A stretch of DNA of 64,000 bases from Tellurirhabdus bombi (GCF_021484805.1 NZ_CP090557.1:3298001-3362000); one strand, 5' to 3'. Positions 9,024 to 18,584 are shown, counted from the stretch's first letter. Notes: generated by a model not told the origin, from the sequence alone. Translations and numbers: made by a program.

Positions 9024-9135
9024 AGGTAAGGTTTAACGTTTAAGGGCTTGAAGTTTAAGGTTTAAAGATAGATATATCCAGAAAACCCGCAAATTTATAC
9101 TCCCTAACGACCCAAAATGGCGTTAAACCTTACCT
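9024..9135. repeat. Long-range inverted repeat with iterated GTTTAAG units
   Basis: The 15-nt arms aggtaaggtttaacg (9024-9038) and its exact complement (9121-9135) enclose 82 nt. A second nested pair, gtttaaggt (9053-9061) with accttaaac (9140-9148), overlaps the 3' end of etfA. The left part iterates GTTTAA units (9031, 9039, 9053, 9060). It may be a dispersed intergenic palindrome or the terminator/leader region between etfA and the nuclease gene; no gene is seen here. Confidence 0.6.
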
Positions 9136-9142
9136 AATTACC

Positions 9143-10111
9143 TTAAACCCCTTCTTTCACCGCTTTTGTCAATCGGGGTAGCACATCGAAAACATCGCCG
9201 ACAATGCCGTAATCCGCCGATTTAAAGAACGGTGCTTCCGGGTCTTTGTTGATAACTACAATTACCTTAGAAGAGTTTACGCCGGCCAGATGTTGAATAG
9301 CTCCTGAAATGCCACAGGCAATGTAAAGATTAGGACTAACCTTAATGCCGGTTTGCCCCACGTGTTCGTGGTGCGGGCGCCAGTCGAGGTCCGAAACCGG
9401 CTTCGAGCAGGCCGTGGCCGCGCCAAGAGCTTGGGCCAAATCTTCGACAATGCCCCAGTTTTCTGGTCCTTTCAAACCGCGTCCGGCAGAAACCACTAGA
9501 TCCGCTTCCGGCAGCAACACATCACCCGTGGCTTTTTCCACGTTGGTCACCTTAATGGTGCCAAAATCCGCTTCGTTCAGCGTAGGCTGGAATGTTTCGA
9601 CCGGTGCCGTGGCGTCGCTTTCTTCGGGCGTGAGCGTATTTTTTTTGATCGCCAGAATTTTCTTGTCGGCGGTTAACTCCGTGTAGGCGAAAGCTTTACC
9701 CGTGTAAATGCTCCGCTTAACCCGGAAGCCATTCGACAGATCGGGCAAGTCGATCACATTGGCAGCTAAACCTGCTTTCAATTTTCCGGCCAGACGGGCG
9801 GCCATGGCGTCGCCCAATGAGGATTTGGCTAGAACGATCACCGTTGAACCTTCCTGATTGGCCGCTTCGGCCACGGCGCTGGCGTAGGCCACCGTGTTGC
9901 CTTCGTTGAGTTGGGCATTGCTGGCGTGAAGTACCTTCTGAGCGCCAAACCGACCCGCTTGCGCCAGGGCATCTTGGCTGGCTTCGCCAAGCGCAATGGC
10001 CGTAACGGATGTATTTAATTTTTCGGCCACTTTAGAGCCGTAATAGACTGCTTCGAGCGAGGAAGCTTTCAGCGTTCCTTCATCAAGTTCTACAAAAACT
10101 AAGACTGACAT
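9143..10111 (-). CDS. etfA: Electron transfer flavoprotein subunit alpha
   Basis: A 322-residue ETF alpha subunit. The N-terminal domain I begins MSVLVFVELDEG, and the C-terminal FAD-binding domain carries VVSAGRGLKGPENW and HVGQTGIKVSPNLYIACGIS, the conserved FAD-contact segments. With EtfB it carries electrons from acyl-CoA and related dehydrogenases to ETF-quinone oxidoreductase. It lies 72 nt downstream of etfB on the same strand and is probably co-transcribed with it. Confidence 0.97.
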   Translation of the reverse strand: MSVLVFVELDEGTLKASSLEAVYYGSKVAEKLNTSVTAIALGEASQDALAQAGRFGAQKVLHASNAQLNEGNTVAYASAVAEAANQEGSTVIVLAKSSLGDAMAARLAGKLKAGLAANVIDLPDLSNGFRVKRSIYTGKAFAYTELTADKKILAIKKNTLTPEESDATAPVETFQPTLNEADFGTIKVTNVEKATGDVLLPEADLVVSAGRGLKGPENWGIVEDLAQALGAATACSKPVSDLDWRPHHEHVGQTGIKVSPNLYIACGISGAIQHLAGVNSSKVIVVINKDPEAPFFKSADYGIVGDVFDVLPRLTKAVKEGV

Positions 10112-10183
10112 AGTTTTATTATTTTAAGGTTGTGTGGTGCCAGATGACTGGTCTGAACAATTCATGGCGAATGCAGACGCAAA

Positions 10184-10921
10184 TCACAGCACTTTAGCTT
10201 CGGTCCGCAGTAGTTTAATGAGTGTTTCTGCTTCGTCGGCAGGAATCATTTTACAGGCTCCGCGCGGGGCAGGGAGTTCGTAGCTGGCTACCTGCGTAAG
10301 CTTGTCGGTACCTGTTGGCTCCACTACTTTCAGAGGCTTTGTCCGAGCGGACATGATGCCGCGCATGTTCGGGATTTTCCAGTCGGCAATGGGTTCCTGA
10401 CAACCCAGCACCAGCGGCAGGTTGGCTTCCAGTTCTTCTTTTCCGCCTTCAATTTCGCGGGTAATCTGGGCAGTATTTCCGCTGATGGCCAGCTTCATAA
10501 CGGGAGAAATGGACGGAATGCCGAGCATTTCGCCAACAATGCCGTGAACCTGACCGCCGTTGTAGTCAATCGTCTCGCGGCCCATCATGATTAGGTCGTA
10601 CTGGTTTTCTTTGGCAATAGCGGCAATTTGTTCGGCAACAAAATACGCATCGGTGGGGTCGGCGTTGACGCGGATGGCGTCGTCGGCGCCGATAGCCAGG
10701 CATTTGCGGATAACAGGCTCAGCATCCGCTTCGCCTACGTTCAGAACGGTAACGGTGCCACCCGTCTGTTCTTTGAGTTCAACCGCCCGCGACAACGCAT
10801 AGTCATCGTAAGGCCCCGTGATAAACTGAACGCCTGCTTTGTTTAATTTGGTATTATTGTCGGTGAACGTGATTTTAGTCGTCGTGTCGGGCACGCTCGT
10901 TACACATACTAAAATTTTCAT
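10184..10921 (-). CDS. etfB: Electron transfer flavoprotein subunit beta
   Basis: A 245-residue ETF beta subunit of usual length, beginning MKILVCVTSVPDT, with the AMP-binding region (residues ~115-135, YDLIMMGRETIDYNGGQVHG) and the C-terminal segment KPLKVVEPTGTDK. It forms the heterodimer with EtfA, encoded directly downstream. A perfect TAACTTTG box on the minus strand lies at 11037-11044, about 115 nt upstream. Confidence 0.97.
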   Translation of the reverse strand: MKILVCVTSVPDTTTKITFTDNNTKLNKAGVQFITGPYDDYALSRAVELKEQTGGTVTVLNVGEADAEPVIRKCLAIGADDAIRVNADPTDAYFVAEQIAAIAKENQYDLIMMGRETIDYNGGQVHGIVGEMLGIPSISPVMKLAISGNTAQITREIEGGKEELEANLPLVLGCQEPIADWKIPNMRGIMSARTKPLKVVEPTGTDKLTQVASYELPAPRGACKMIPADEAETLIKLLRTEAKVL

Positions 10922-11036
10922 GTTGTTTGTGGTTTAGTTGTCCTTATGATTCTGATCGCTATCCTTATTTATTAACTTGACGAAGAGCGAAGTCATCCTT
11001 CAGAACCGTTAAAGACAATTTTTCGCGGCTAAAATA

Positions 11037-11044
11037 CAAAGTTA
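11037..11044 (-). promoter_or_regulatory. Candidate -7 box for etfBA
   Basis: The minus strand reads TAACTTTG, a perfect TAnnTTTG element, giving an expected leader of about 110 nt before etfB. No clear -33 box at the right spacing. Confidence 0.4.
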
Positions 11045-11080
11045 CAAATAATCCGTATGCAAGCATACTAATTTTATTTT

Positions 11081-11404
11081 ATGAATAACCAACGAATTCA
11101 GCAATTACTAGCGTTCGTTCAGGAAGAACCGGACGATCCTTTCAATGTTTACGCCCTGGCTATGGAATACCTGACTGCGCAACCGGGCCAGGCGTTGCAT
11201 TATTTTGAACAATTGCTCGACAGACATCCGGACTATCTGCCCACGTACTACCACGCGGCGGCTCTCTACGCCGACCTGGATGACCGGCCTAAAGCCGATA
11301 TTCTCTACCAGCGGGGCATAGAGTTGGCGCGTTCGGCGGGTAACCAGAAAACAGTTGATGAGCTGACCCGCGCGTACCGGATGTTTCAGGATGACGATCT
11401 TTGA
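11081..11404 (+). CDS. Small tetratricopeptide-repeat protein
   Basis: A 107-residue, acidic, all-helical protein with two to three TPR-like helical hairpins: residues ~10-35 (DPFNVYALAMEYL), ~38-70 (ALHYFEQLLDRHPDYLPTYY) and ~72-100 (AALYADLDDRPKADILYQRG). There is no signal peptide, so it is cytosolic, probably a protein-interaction module. It is divergent from etfBA and 52 nt upstream of the isomerase gene, possibly co-transcribed. The partner is unknown. Confidence 0.85.
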   Translation: MNNQRIQQLLAFVQEEPDDPFNVYALAMEYLTAQPGQALHYFEQLLDRHPDYLPTYYHAAALYADLDDRPKADILYQRGIELARSAGNQKTVDELTRAYRMFQDDDL

Positions 11405-11456
11405 GCTTATCCAAAACTCGGTTTTAAACCCATTTACTTACCAAACCTAATCGTTC

Positions 11457-12302
11457 ATGAAACGCATTATCCCCTTACTAGTCTGTCTCTTTGTGTACTA
11501 TGGAACTGCTTTTGCCCAATCGTTCAGTAAAACGCTGAAAGAAACACCAGGAATGGTTTCGTATACTTTTCGTAACCAGTTTGCTAAAGATGTACCCGGT
11601 ACGCTCGACAAAATCAAAGCAATGGGCGTCACGAATATGGAAATGTCTAACCTGTTTGGAAAACAGGCGAGCGAAATCCGAACCTGGCTCGATGAGCGGG
11701 GAATGCGCTGCACCAGCTACGGCGTTAATTACGACGATCTGGCGAACAAGATGGAAACCGTGATTCAGAATGCCAAAGCGCTGGGCGCGAAGTACGTGCG
11801 GGTGGCCTGGATTCCGCACAAAGGCGCTATGGATCTGGCAGGTATTCAAAAAGCTGCCGCTGATTTCAACAAGTTTGGCGAGCAGCTGCACAACAGTGGC
11901 TTGACGTTTGTGTACCACAACCACGGATATGAGTTTCAGCCGCACGAGAAGGGTACCTTGTTTGATGTGTTGATGAAAGAAACCAAGCCGGAGTATGTAA
12001 GTTACGAAATGGATATTCTGTGGGTGTTTTTTCCGGGCCAGGATCCGGCGGCCCTGCTCAAAAAATATCCTAAGCGGTTTAAGCTGATGCACCTGAAAGA
12101 CCTGAAAAAAGGCGTGGAGGGTAACCTTTCCGGCGGCACGCCCCCCGACAACGACGTTGCTCTAGGCACCGGGCAGATCAATCTGCCTGCCGTTTTGAAA
12201 GCAGCGCGGAAGTCTTCCATTGAATTTTTTTACATCGAAGATGAAAGTTCGTCTGCTGAGCAGCAGGTGCCGCAGAGTATTGCGTATCTAAAGACGATTT
12301 AG
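11457..12302 (+). CDS. Secreted sugar phosphate isomerase/epimerase-like TIM barrel protein
   Basis: A 281-residue protein with a signal peptide ending near YYGTAFAQ and an AP_endonuc_2/xylose-isomerase-like TIM barrel. Probable metal-ligand segments are FVYHNHGYEF, YEMDILW, LMHLKDLK and FYIEDE. Export through Sec is usual for this subgroup in Bacteroidota, where such proteins accompany sugar dehydrogenases. Substrate and partner are unknown; the Gfo/Idh protein at 2284-3762 is a plausible functional companion only by class. Confidence 0.88.
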   Translation: MKRIIPLLVCLFVYYGTAFAQSFSKTLKETPGMVSYTFRNQFAKDVPGTLDKIKAMGVTNMEMSNLFGKQASEIRTWLDERGMRCTSYGVNYDDLANKMETVIQNAKALGAKYVRVAWIPHKGAMDLAGIQKAAADFNKFGEQLHNSGLTFVYHNHGYEFQPHEKGTLFDVLMKETKPEYVSYEMDILWVFFPGQDPAALLKKYPKRFKLMHLKDLKKGVEGNLSGGTPPDNDVALGTGQINLPAVLKAARKSSIEFFYIEDESSSAEQQVPQSIAYLKTI

Positions 12303-12423
12303 CTGTCTGGAAACTATGGTCTATCTATAGGGTGAGGCATCTGTAGGGTCTTGAAATGTTCTAAGAAAAAGTACAACTATATAGTTCACCGTTAGGTAAA
12401 AACAGGGGATTTAATGGAAAATT

Positions 12424-12468
12424 TAAACCTGCATATGTAATTGAATTTCAGTTACATATGCAGGTTTA
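12424..12468. repeat. Perfect 17-bp palindrome in the 278-nt gap before the T9SS cargo gene
   Basis: The arms taaacctgcatatgtaa (12424-12440) and its complement (12452-12468) flank the 11-nt loop ttgaatttcag. There is no flanking T run, so it is not a textbook intrinsic terminator. It lies 122 nt after the isomerase stop and 113 nt before the next ATG. The rest of the gap (12303-12580) is AT-rich with nothing else that I recognise. Confidence 0.75.
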
Positions 12469-12580
12469 ACAGCTTTTGAGTGTTTCTAGCTCAACATTTT
12501 GATTGACAAATTGTTACTTATTGCATAAGATTGGTGAATAATTGCATCTTTCTGTCTATCAACACATAAAAAGCACCATT

Positions 12581-13873
12581 ATGAGTAACACAATCTCTAC
12601 CAAGCTCAAGAGGCTATCGTTCCACACTTTACTCTGGTGCGGAACCGTTTTCGCCGGGACGGCATATGGGCAGGATGCTCCGATTGTTCAGCCAGCAGTT
12701 CCGGGAGCAAGCGCATCTTTTAATAATGCGACAGTTGTTACAGCTCTTGTCCAAACAGCTATTAACACTCTACAAGGCCTTGGTATACCTATTCCTAATA
12801 TTGACTTAAATCTTTCAAGTGCGCTCAACACAGGGAATATCACTAATTCAGATATAAGTGACGCCGCTGTTGTTAATGTGACATTAGGAGTAGGGATATC
12901 CGTAGATCTACCATTTCCATTACCAGATATAAACGCTCCCCTCACAGGGGCGGCAAATGTTTCGGTACGTTCAAATCTAGCTAGTCCTTTTCCGGCAAAT
13001 GGGCAACAAGCCGGATACGTAGTTAGTACGAATACAAGCCTTGCTGATGTATCTGTATTAGGATCTCGCGTTCAGATTCGGACTTATTTGGGGGAAACTT
13101 TGCAGCAAACGTTTGGCAATGGAGGAAATTTATTATCCGCAGGTTTAATTGGTGGAGCAACTAATAAATACCGTTTGGCTATAACGCCAACTTTACCCTG
13201 GAATAGAATTGATATTACGTTTACGGCTGGAGCAACAATAGGCGTTGGTGCTGCTGAAAGTTACAATGTATACTACGCCTTTGCTTCAGCTTCGGCTCTT
13301 CCTGTTAACCTCAAGCAATTCGAGGCAAGAACTCGTGAAGGAAAAGTAGATTTGTTCTGGCAAACAGCAGACGAGAAGGGAAACAGTCACTTCGAAGTGC
13401 AGCACTCACAGGATGGCTTGTCGTTTGAGACTGTCGGTAGCGTAAAAGGAGCCGGAAACACGAGTGCTGCGGAATTGCGTAACTACAGCTTTATCCACGA
13501 AGCACCTAAAGGCATAACCAACTACTACCGCCTCAGACAATTCGATGTGGATGGTAAATATTCTCTAAGCCAAATACGCTCAGCTTATATCGATCCTGAT
13601 CTGGCGGTTGAAGTCAACGTATTCCCCAATCCGTCATCTTCGGAACTTAATGTAAGAATTCTCCGTCGGCGCGATCTGAATTTGAAACAGGCTAATCTGC
13701 AATTAATAGACGGACAAGGCCGCATTGTACTGAGCCGCGATGTTAAACTGACGCAGGACCGCAACGAGGTTTCTATCGATGTGTCAACGCTTGCTGGCGG
13801 TCAATACTTTATTCGTCTGAACGAGACAGGCAACGTAAAAGTAAGCCCGGTTAAGGTTCTGGTCGGAAAGTAA
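12581..13873 (+). CDS. T9SS type A sorting-domain protein with an AT-rich N-terminal domain
   Basis: A 430-residue secreted protein. After a signal peptide (to ~residue 30, GTAYGQ) comes a Ser/Thr/Asn-rich beta domain of ~200 residues that I do not recognise. An Fn3-like segment follows (LPVNLKQFEARTREGKVDLF) of a type common in T9SS cargo, then a ~85-residue Por C-terminal sorting tail (VFPNPSSSELNVRI... GQYFIRL). The ATG at 12581 is preferred because the signal peptide starts there. The DNA for the N-terminal domain is AT-rich (69 G+C in 180 nt at 12721-12900). Function is unknown; probably surface-exposed or released. Confidence 0.85.
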   Translation: MSNTISTKLKRLSFHTLLWCGTVFAGTAYGQDAPIVQPAVPGASASFNNATVVTALVQTAINTLQGLGIPIPNIDLNLSSALNTGNITNSDISDAAVVNVTLGVGISVDLPFPLPDINAPLTGAANVSVRSNLASPFPANGQQAGYVVSTNTSLADVSVLGSRVQIRTYLGETLQQTFGNGGNLLSAGLIGGATNKYRLAITPTLPWNRIDITFTAGATIGVGAAESYNVYYAFASASALPVNLKQFEARTREGKVDLFWQTADEKGNSHFEVQHSQDGLSFETVGSVKGAGNTSAAELRNYSFIHEAPKGITNYYRLRQFDVDGKYSLSQIRSAYIDPDLAVEVNVFPNPSSSELNVRILRRRDLNLKQANLQLIDGQGRIVLSRDVKLTQDRNEVSIDVSTLAGGQYFIRLNETGNVKVSPVKVLVGK

Positions 13874-13889
13874 CGAAGTGAACTGGGTG

Positions 13890-13940
13890 CAACCCAACAA
13901 AAAAGCCGAGGCTACTAGTCTCGGCTTTTTTGTTGGGTTG
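13890..13940. terminator. Strong bidirectional terminator between two T9SS genes
   Basis: A perfect 21-bp inverted repeat (13890-13910 with 13920-13940) and a 9-nt loop, with the A and T runs inside the arms. It lies 16 nt after the type A gene stop and 6 nt from the end of the convergent type B gene. Confidence 0.92.
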
Positions 13941-13946
13941 TATTGA

Positions 13947-16388
13947 TTAGCGAACGAGGAAAACTTGCCCCCGGTAAACGACATTTTTGTCGCTATCCCG
14001 AATCAGGTACGGGTAACCACCTGCGGGCGCTGGCTGGCCTTCGTAGGTGCCATCCCAGGGCGTTTGGTACCCTTGCGATAGATAGACAAGTGAACCCCAG
14101 CGGTTGTAAATCAGGACCTCATACGTTGGATTAGCCGTCATGTTTTCAATCATCCACGTGTCATTGACGCCATCCGCATTAGGGCTGAAAGCATCGGGAA
14201 TAAACAACATACTGCTCAGCTCAACAGTGACCAGCGCCGAAGCCTGGCACCCCTCGGGCGTTGTAGCAACTACTTGATAGGTAGTCGTTTCGGTCGGTAA
14301 CGCTTTCGGATTCTGCTGATTTGGATTGTCCAGACCAGTTGGCGGCGACCACGTATAAGTAACCGGCGTAGGGGTAGCTGAAGCTTCTAAAGTAACGCTT
14401 CGTCCACTGCCTTGCAAAATGCGGTAGTGCGTCTTGGCCTGCAACTGGGGAGGAGCCAGTACTTCGACTCGTTTAGTGATACTAGCGGAGCAGTTGCCCA
14501 CCGCTGCCGTTTTGTACGTAACCGTATGAATCCCAACACCAGCTTTCTTGGGGTCAAATTGAGCACCATCGATGCCCATACCCGTGTAGATGCCACCTCC
14601 CGGTGCTGCTGCCAGAGCAAAGGCAGGCGCCTCCAGACAGATCGGATTGATCGAATCCCACCGAATGGTCGGAGCCGCCGTTTGGCTCACAATCGCCACG
14701 GTAGACAGGTTGGTGCAGCCAACGGCATCGGTCACCCGAACCTGGTAAATCCCCGCCTGCGTCGTGTTCAAGTTGGCGTCTTTGGCCGTGAGGATATTTC
14801 CATTAAAATACCAAATATAGGAAACGCCACCGGTCCCTTTGGCTTCAAGAGTAGCCGTTTCGCCAGCGCAGACCGACAGCGAATTGGGCGTTAAGGTGAC
14901 AGTTGGTAAAGGCTTCACCTCAACGCGCTGGGAGGCGGTGCCTTTACAGCTACTGGCCTGAGAATTAACACTCACGGCATAAACGCCCTGCTCTTTAACC
15001 GATACAGAGCCCGTATTGGCATTGGCCATCGCAACCCCGTCTTTGGTCCATTCGTATTGGTAGCCATTTCCCAGCGTTGTCGAAAGCGTGACACTGTTGC
15101 CAGCGCAAATGGTGCCGGACGGAGCCGCGGTGATGCTTGCGTCGGGACTGGGCAATACCGTAACCGTGACCTTTTCGGAGACCGTATCGCGTCCGCAGGT
15201 GCGGGCGGCACTTTTCCGAACCGTATAGACTCCGGCTTCAGAAGTGACCAGATAAGGTTTGGTTTCATTGGGAATATTGATGCCATCCCGTTGCCACTGC
15301 AAATTCCAGTCGGCGGCACTTTCGGTATGCAACGTATCCTTCATGCCCTGGCAAAATTGCATCTGACTCACTTTCTGACCTTTGTTGGAAACAACGGCGG
15401 GCGGTGGGTTCGTTAATGGGCAATCCACTACGGGTAATTGGAAATCCAGGCGAACGGCACCAATGCGTTGGCCATTCCGGTATTCTTCGCACAAAATGGT
15501 AAACAAAAATAAGCCCTGCTGATTGGCCGTGACGCTTATTTGACCCGTCTGCTGATTGATCGTGAGTGCGGGATTGCCGGGAATAATCTGTTGCAGGGAA
15601 TAACCCGTACCCCACTGAACCAGTGGATAAGACGTGTAGGAAAGCGACTGGCCATTTACCTGCCGATCACTAGTATAACCGCGCATGGGCGTAACCAGCG
15701 AGTACCGGAGCTCATCCCCATCGGCATCGGTAGCCTGCATGGGCATGGTAAAGGGCTTGTTGATGCAAATGTATTCGCCGTTGGGGATGATGTAGGACGG
15801 CGTGGAATTAAGACGGAAATTGCCGTTTACGTTCATCGGCGGAAATTCCAGGTAAAAAACCATGCCTACGTTAACCGGATTGGCAATGTTGGAGACATTA
15901 TTATTCCGACAGCAGCGTTCCCAAACGATGTAGTAGCCCTGTGGATCGTTGTAGGTACGCCAGTCGAAGGTGCGGGTTGCCGAGTAGCGGGCTTGCGTGG
16001 TACGCAGGGAGAGAGTCTGCGCGCAGGCCGTATTGCCATAACTAACTCCCGTTTTTGCCAGCAAGGGTAAGGTGATCGTCTCAACTAAGACATTTCCATT
16101 TTTGCTATAAATCAGGAGGGTAGCGTTGGGGTCCTGGGAGCCTGCCTCCGTAGTTTGATCATCCCAATACTGGTAAAGGTTGAGGGTAAAGCGGCCTTGC
16201 ACACTGGGATCAGCGATCATGCTGATGCTCCCGCCAATGATGTGTCTGGCAAAAGCAGGCCAGGAAGAGAAGGTAAGAAAAAGCAGAAATAAAGTTGCTT
16301 TACCCGACCAGGCCACTTTTTTGGTCGGGTTTATGTGCTTAGAAGGCGGAAGCGATTGATGGTCGGAGAAAAGAAATAGCATCGTCAA
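13947..16388 (-). CDS. T9SS type B (gliding-motility C-terminal) Ig-like/PKD surface protein
   Basis: An 813-residue secreted protein. The hydrophobic signal segment ends near FSSWPAFA. An N-terminal ~330-residue beta-rich region follows (HIIGGSISMI... ITANQQG-like PKD repeats), then four to five Ig/PKD-like repeats in which Cys-rich strands such as CAGNSVTLST and CAGETATLEA recur. The C-terminal ~85 residues are the CHU_C/gliding motility-associated domain (FIPDAFSPNADGVNDTW, VLIYNRWGSLVY, WDGTYEGQPAPAGGYPY). The start could also be slightly downstream. Probably an adhesin-like surface protein exported by type IX secretion. Confidence 0.88.
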   Translation of the reverse strand: MTMLFLFSDHQSLPPSKHINPTKKVAWSGKATLFLLFLTFSSWPAFARHIIGGSISMIADPSVQGRFTLNLYQYWDDQTTEAGSQDPNATLLIYSKNGNVLVETITLPLLAKTGVSYGNTACAQTLSLRTTQARYSATRTFDWRTYNDPQGYYIVWERCCRNNNVSNIANPVNVGMVFYLEFPPMNVNGNFRLNSTPSYIIPNGEYICINKPFTMPMQATDADGDELRYSLVTPMRGYTSDRQVNGQSLSYTSYPLVQWGTGYSLQQIIPGNPALTINQQTGQISVTANQQGLFLFTILCEEYRNGQRIGAVRLDFQLPVVDCPLTNPPPAVVSNKGQKVSQMQFCQGMKDTLHTESAADWNLQWQRDGINIPNETKPYLVTSEAGVYTVRKSAARTCGRDTVSEKVTVTVLPSPDASITAAPSGTICAGNSVTLSTTLGNGYQYEWTKDGVAMANANTGSVSVKEQGVYAVSVNSQASSCKGTASQRVEVKPLPTVTLTPNSLSVCAGETATLEAKGTGGVSYIWYFNGNILTAKDANLNTTQAGIYQVRVTDAVGCTNLSTVAIVSQTAAPTIRWDSINPICLEAPAFALAAAPGGGIYTGMGIDGAQFDPKKAGVGIHTVTYKTAAVGNCSASITKRVEVLAPPQLQAKTHYRILQGSGRSVTLEASATPTPVTYTWSPPTGLDNPNQQNPKALPTETTTYQVVATTPEGCQASALVTVELSSMLFIPDAFSPNADGVNDTWMIENMTANPTYEVLIYNRWGSLVYLSQGYQTPWDGTYEGQPAPAGGYPYLIRDSDKNVVYRGQVFLVR

Positions 16389-16465
16389 CTAGTAGAGTAA
16401 AAAGCATATCTAAAGCATTTGAATTTGCAATATGGTAACTTTAAGTTAAATATAAACGAAATACT

Positions 16466-17281
16466 TCACAACCGGCCCACTAGCCTTTTTATCAGCGCAG
16501 TTAGCTTTGGTTCGGCCACAGCGGCAGCGGCCAGAATTTTGGGCAAGCTTGCTTTTTCCAGCGTTTCAGGAATACATAGGTCCGTAATGACGGAACAGCC
16601 AAATACCTGCATGCCCATCTGGTGCGCAGTGATTACTTCCGGGACGGTAGACATTCCCACCGCATCGGCTCCCCACTGGCGAAGGAGTCGGTATTCTGAC
16701 CGGGTTTCCAACTGCGGGCCGGTAACACTAACGTAAACACCTTGCTGAAGCGGTAACGCAAGTTCGTCGGCAATGGTGAGCGCTTTTTCGATGAGGTCGG
16801 GGCTGTATGGATCGCTCATGTCGGGGAAACGGTCGCCAAATTCGGCGGGAAGCTGGCCTCGCAGCGGGTTTTCTGGCAGCAGCAAACTAATGTGATCGTT
16901 GATAATCATCAGGTCGCTAACGGAAAAAGCCGGATTCAACCCCCCGGCGGCATTCGATACGAGCAGCGTCTGAATACCCAGCCACTTCATAACCCGAACC
17001 GGAAACGTAACCTGCTGCATGGAATAACCTTCGTAATAATGAAAACGCCCCTGCATAATGAGGACAGATTTACCGGCAAGCGTTCCCAAAATCAAACGAC
17101 CGGAATGCGATTCAACCGTTGATACCGGAAAATGCGGAATGGTTTCGTAGGGAATTTCAACCTCAATAGTAACCTCATTGACCAAAGCGCCTAAACCCGT
17201 GCCGAGAATAATACCGACGGTGGGCAATGGCGTATTAAAAGCCCGAATAAATTGAGCGACTTCCTGTATTTGTTTGAGCAT
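16466..17281 (-). CDS. Purine nucleoside phosphorylase
   Basis: A 271-residue trimeric-type (family 2) PNP that splits purine ribonucleosides to base and ribose-1-phosphate. Visible are the phosphate-binding start IILGTGLG (residues ~24-31), the segment TVESHSGRL, the phosphate/ribose motif [26 protein letters not shown] and the base-binding [11 protein letters not shown] with the conserved Glu. Length is normal. It follows the flavoprotein gene on the same strand after 58 nt. Confidence 0.95.
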   Translation of the reverse strand: MLKQIQEVAQFIRAFNTPLPTVGIILGTGLGALVNEVTIEVEIPYETIPHFPVSTVESHSGRLILGTLAGKSVLIMQGRFHYYEGYSMQQVTFPVRVMKWLGIQTLLVSNAAGGLNPAFSVSDLMIINDHISLLLPENPLRGQLPAEFGDRFPDMSDPYSPDLIEKALTIADELALPLQQGVYVSVTGPQLETRSEYRLLRQWGADAVGMSTVPEVITAHQMGMQVFGCSVITDLCIPETLEKASLPKILAAAAVAEPKLTALIKRLVGRL

Positions 17282-17339
17282 AAAGTAAGTACGAACCTAC
17301 GTCCGTTATAAGTTGAACAGAAACGTTGACTACGAAGCG

Positions 17340-18584
17340 TTACAGCCCAATTTGCTGACCCGCGACATAACCCGTTGTCCAGGCATTCTGAAAGTTGAAA
17401 CCGCCCGTAATGCCATCCACGTCCAGCACTTCGCCCGCGAAAAAAAGCCCTTTGTGCTGCCGACTTTCTAGCGTTTCGGGGTGAATGGCGGAAAGAGCGA
17501 CCCCCCCACAAGTTACAAACTCTTCTTTAAAGGTGCTTTTGCCAGATACCTGAAATGAGCTATTGGTTAATAGATTAATCAAACGGTTCTGCACTTTGGC
17601 CGGAAACTCGCCCCACCGGACACCTTCGTCAATGCCTGCTTCGGTAGCCAGAGCCGTCCAGAGCCGGTTGGGCAGGCTAAAAAGGGCTTGTGAGGCGACT
17701 TGTTTTTTGGGGTGCGCCTGCCGAAACGCCTGAATCTGCTCGCGAATTTGGGTTTCATTCAGCAAAGGAATCCAGTTGATGCGGCACTCAAACTTATACT
17801 GACAGTTGGCCAGCTCACGGGCGGCCCAGGCCGACAGCTTCAAAACGGCAGGCCCGCTAAAGCCCCAGTGCGTCACCAGGACAGGCCCCCGGTATTCGTG
17901 TTTGAAGGTCGGAATCTTCACCAGCGCATCTGAGACGGAAACCCCCGCCAGCGCCAGCAGCGGATTGCCCGGCGTATTAAACGTAAACAGGGAAGGAACC
18001 GGAGCCATCAGCGTTTCTGCGTGATCAAGGCCAGGAATCCAGCGGTAAGAGGGCGTTTGTGGGTAGCCGCCCACGGCCAGTAGTAACCGGTCGGCCTGCA
18101 AAACCGAACCCGTGTTGGAACCATCATTAAACAAGACGAGCTCCCAGCCGTTTTCAGTGGGAGTGAGGGACGCAACCCCGCAGCGCGTACGAATGGAAAT
18201 GCCCAGCCGTTCGGTTTCGCGCAACAGGCAGTTAATGATGGTTTCGGAAGAATCCGTGACCGGAAACATCCGTCCGTCGGCTTCGGTTTTTAGAGGCACG
18301 CCGCGTTTTTCAAACCACGCGACGGTGGCTGAGGCGTCGAAGCGTTTGAGCAGGGGCCGTAGAAAAGACTCGCCGCGTGGGTAGTTTTTAACCAATTTTC
18401 GGTGATCGAAGCACGCGTGGGTTACATTGCAACGGCCACCTCCCGAAATACGGACTTTGTTTAGTACCGAATTGTTTTTTTCAAGAATGGTTACCGTGGC
18501 GTTCGGGAATGTTTCGGCGGCGGCAATGGCACCGAAAAAACCGGCTGCTCCACCACCAATGACAACTATTTTCAGACCTGACAT
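17340..18584 (-). CDS. HI0933/BaiN-type FAD-dependent oxidoreductase
   Basis: A 414-residue flavoprotein of the HI0933 family. The FAD loop VVIGGGAAGFFGAIAA lies near the N-terminus and the family motif ISGGGRCNVTH follows at ~residue 52. The C-terminus has FVTCGGVALSAI and FFAGEVLDVDGITGGFNFQ, both characteristic. I placed the start at ATG 18584 (MSGLKIVVIGGG); the upstream in-frame start adds only six residues. Family members are proposed to reduce flavins or unsaturated substrates; the physiological reaction is unsettled. Divergent from the nuclease gene. Confidence 0.93.
   Translation of the reverse strand: MSGLKIVVIGGGAAGFFGAIAAAETFPNATVTILEKNNSVLNKVRISGGGRCNVTHACFDHRKLVKNYPRGESFLRPLLKRFDASATVAWFEKRGVPLKTEADGRMFPVTDSSETIINCLLRETERLGISIRTRCGVASLTPTENGWELVLFNDGSNTGSVLQADRLLLAVGGYPQTPSYRWIPGLDHAETLMAPVPSLFTFNTPGNPLLALAGVSVSDALVKIPTFKHEYRGPVLVTHWGFSGPAVLKLSAWAARELANCQYKFECRINWIPLLNETQIREQIQAFRQAHPKKQVASQALFSLPNRLWTALATEAGIDEGVRWGEFPAKVQNRLINLLTNSSFQVSGKSTFKEEFVTCGGVALSAIHPETLESRQHKGLFFAGEVLDVDGITGGFNFQNAWTTGYVAGQQIGL

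Noticed and set aside
15540-16070. A 176-codon frame antisense to the T9SS type B gene
   Set aside because: It is a shadow of the large Ig-like gene; the opposite strand carries a signal peptide and complete C-terminal sorting domain.
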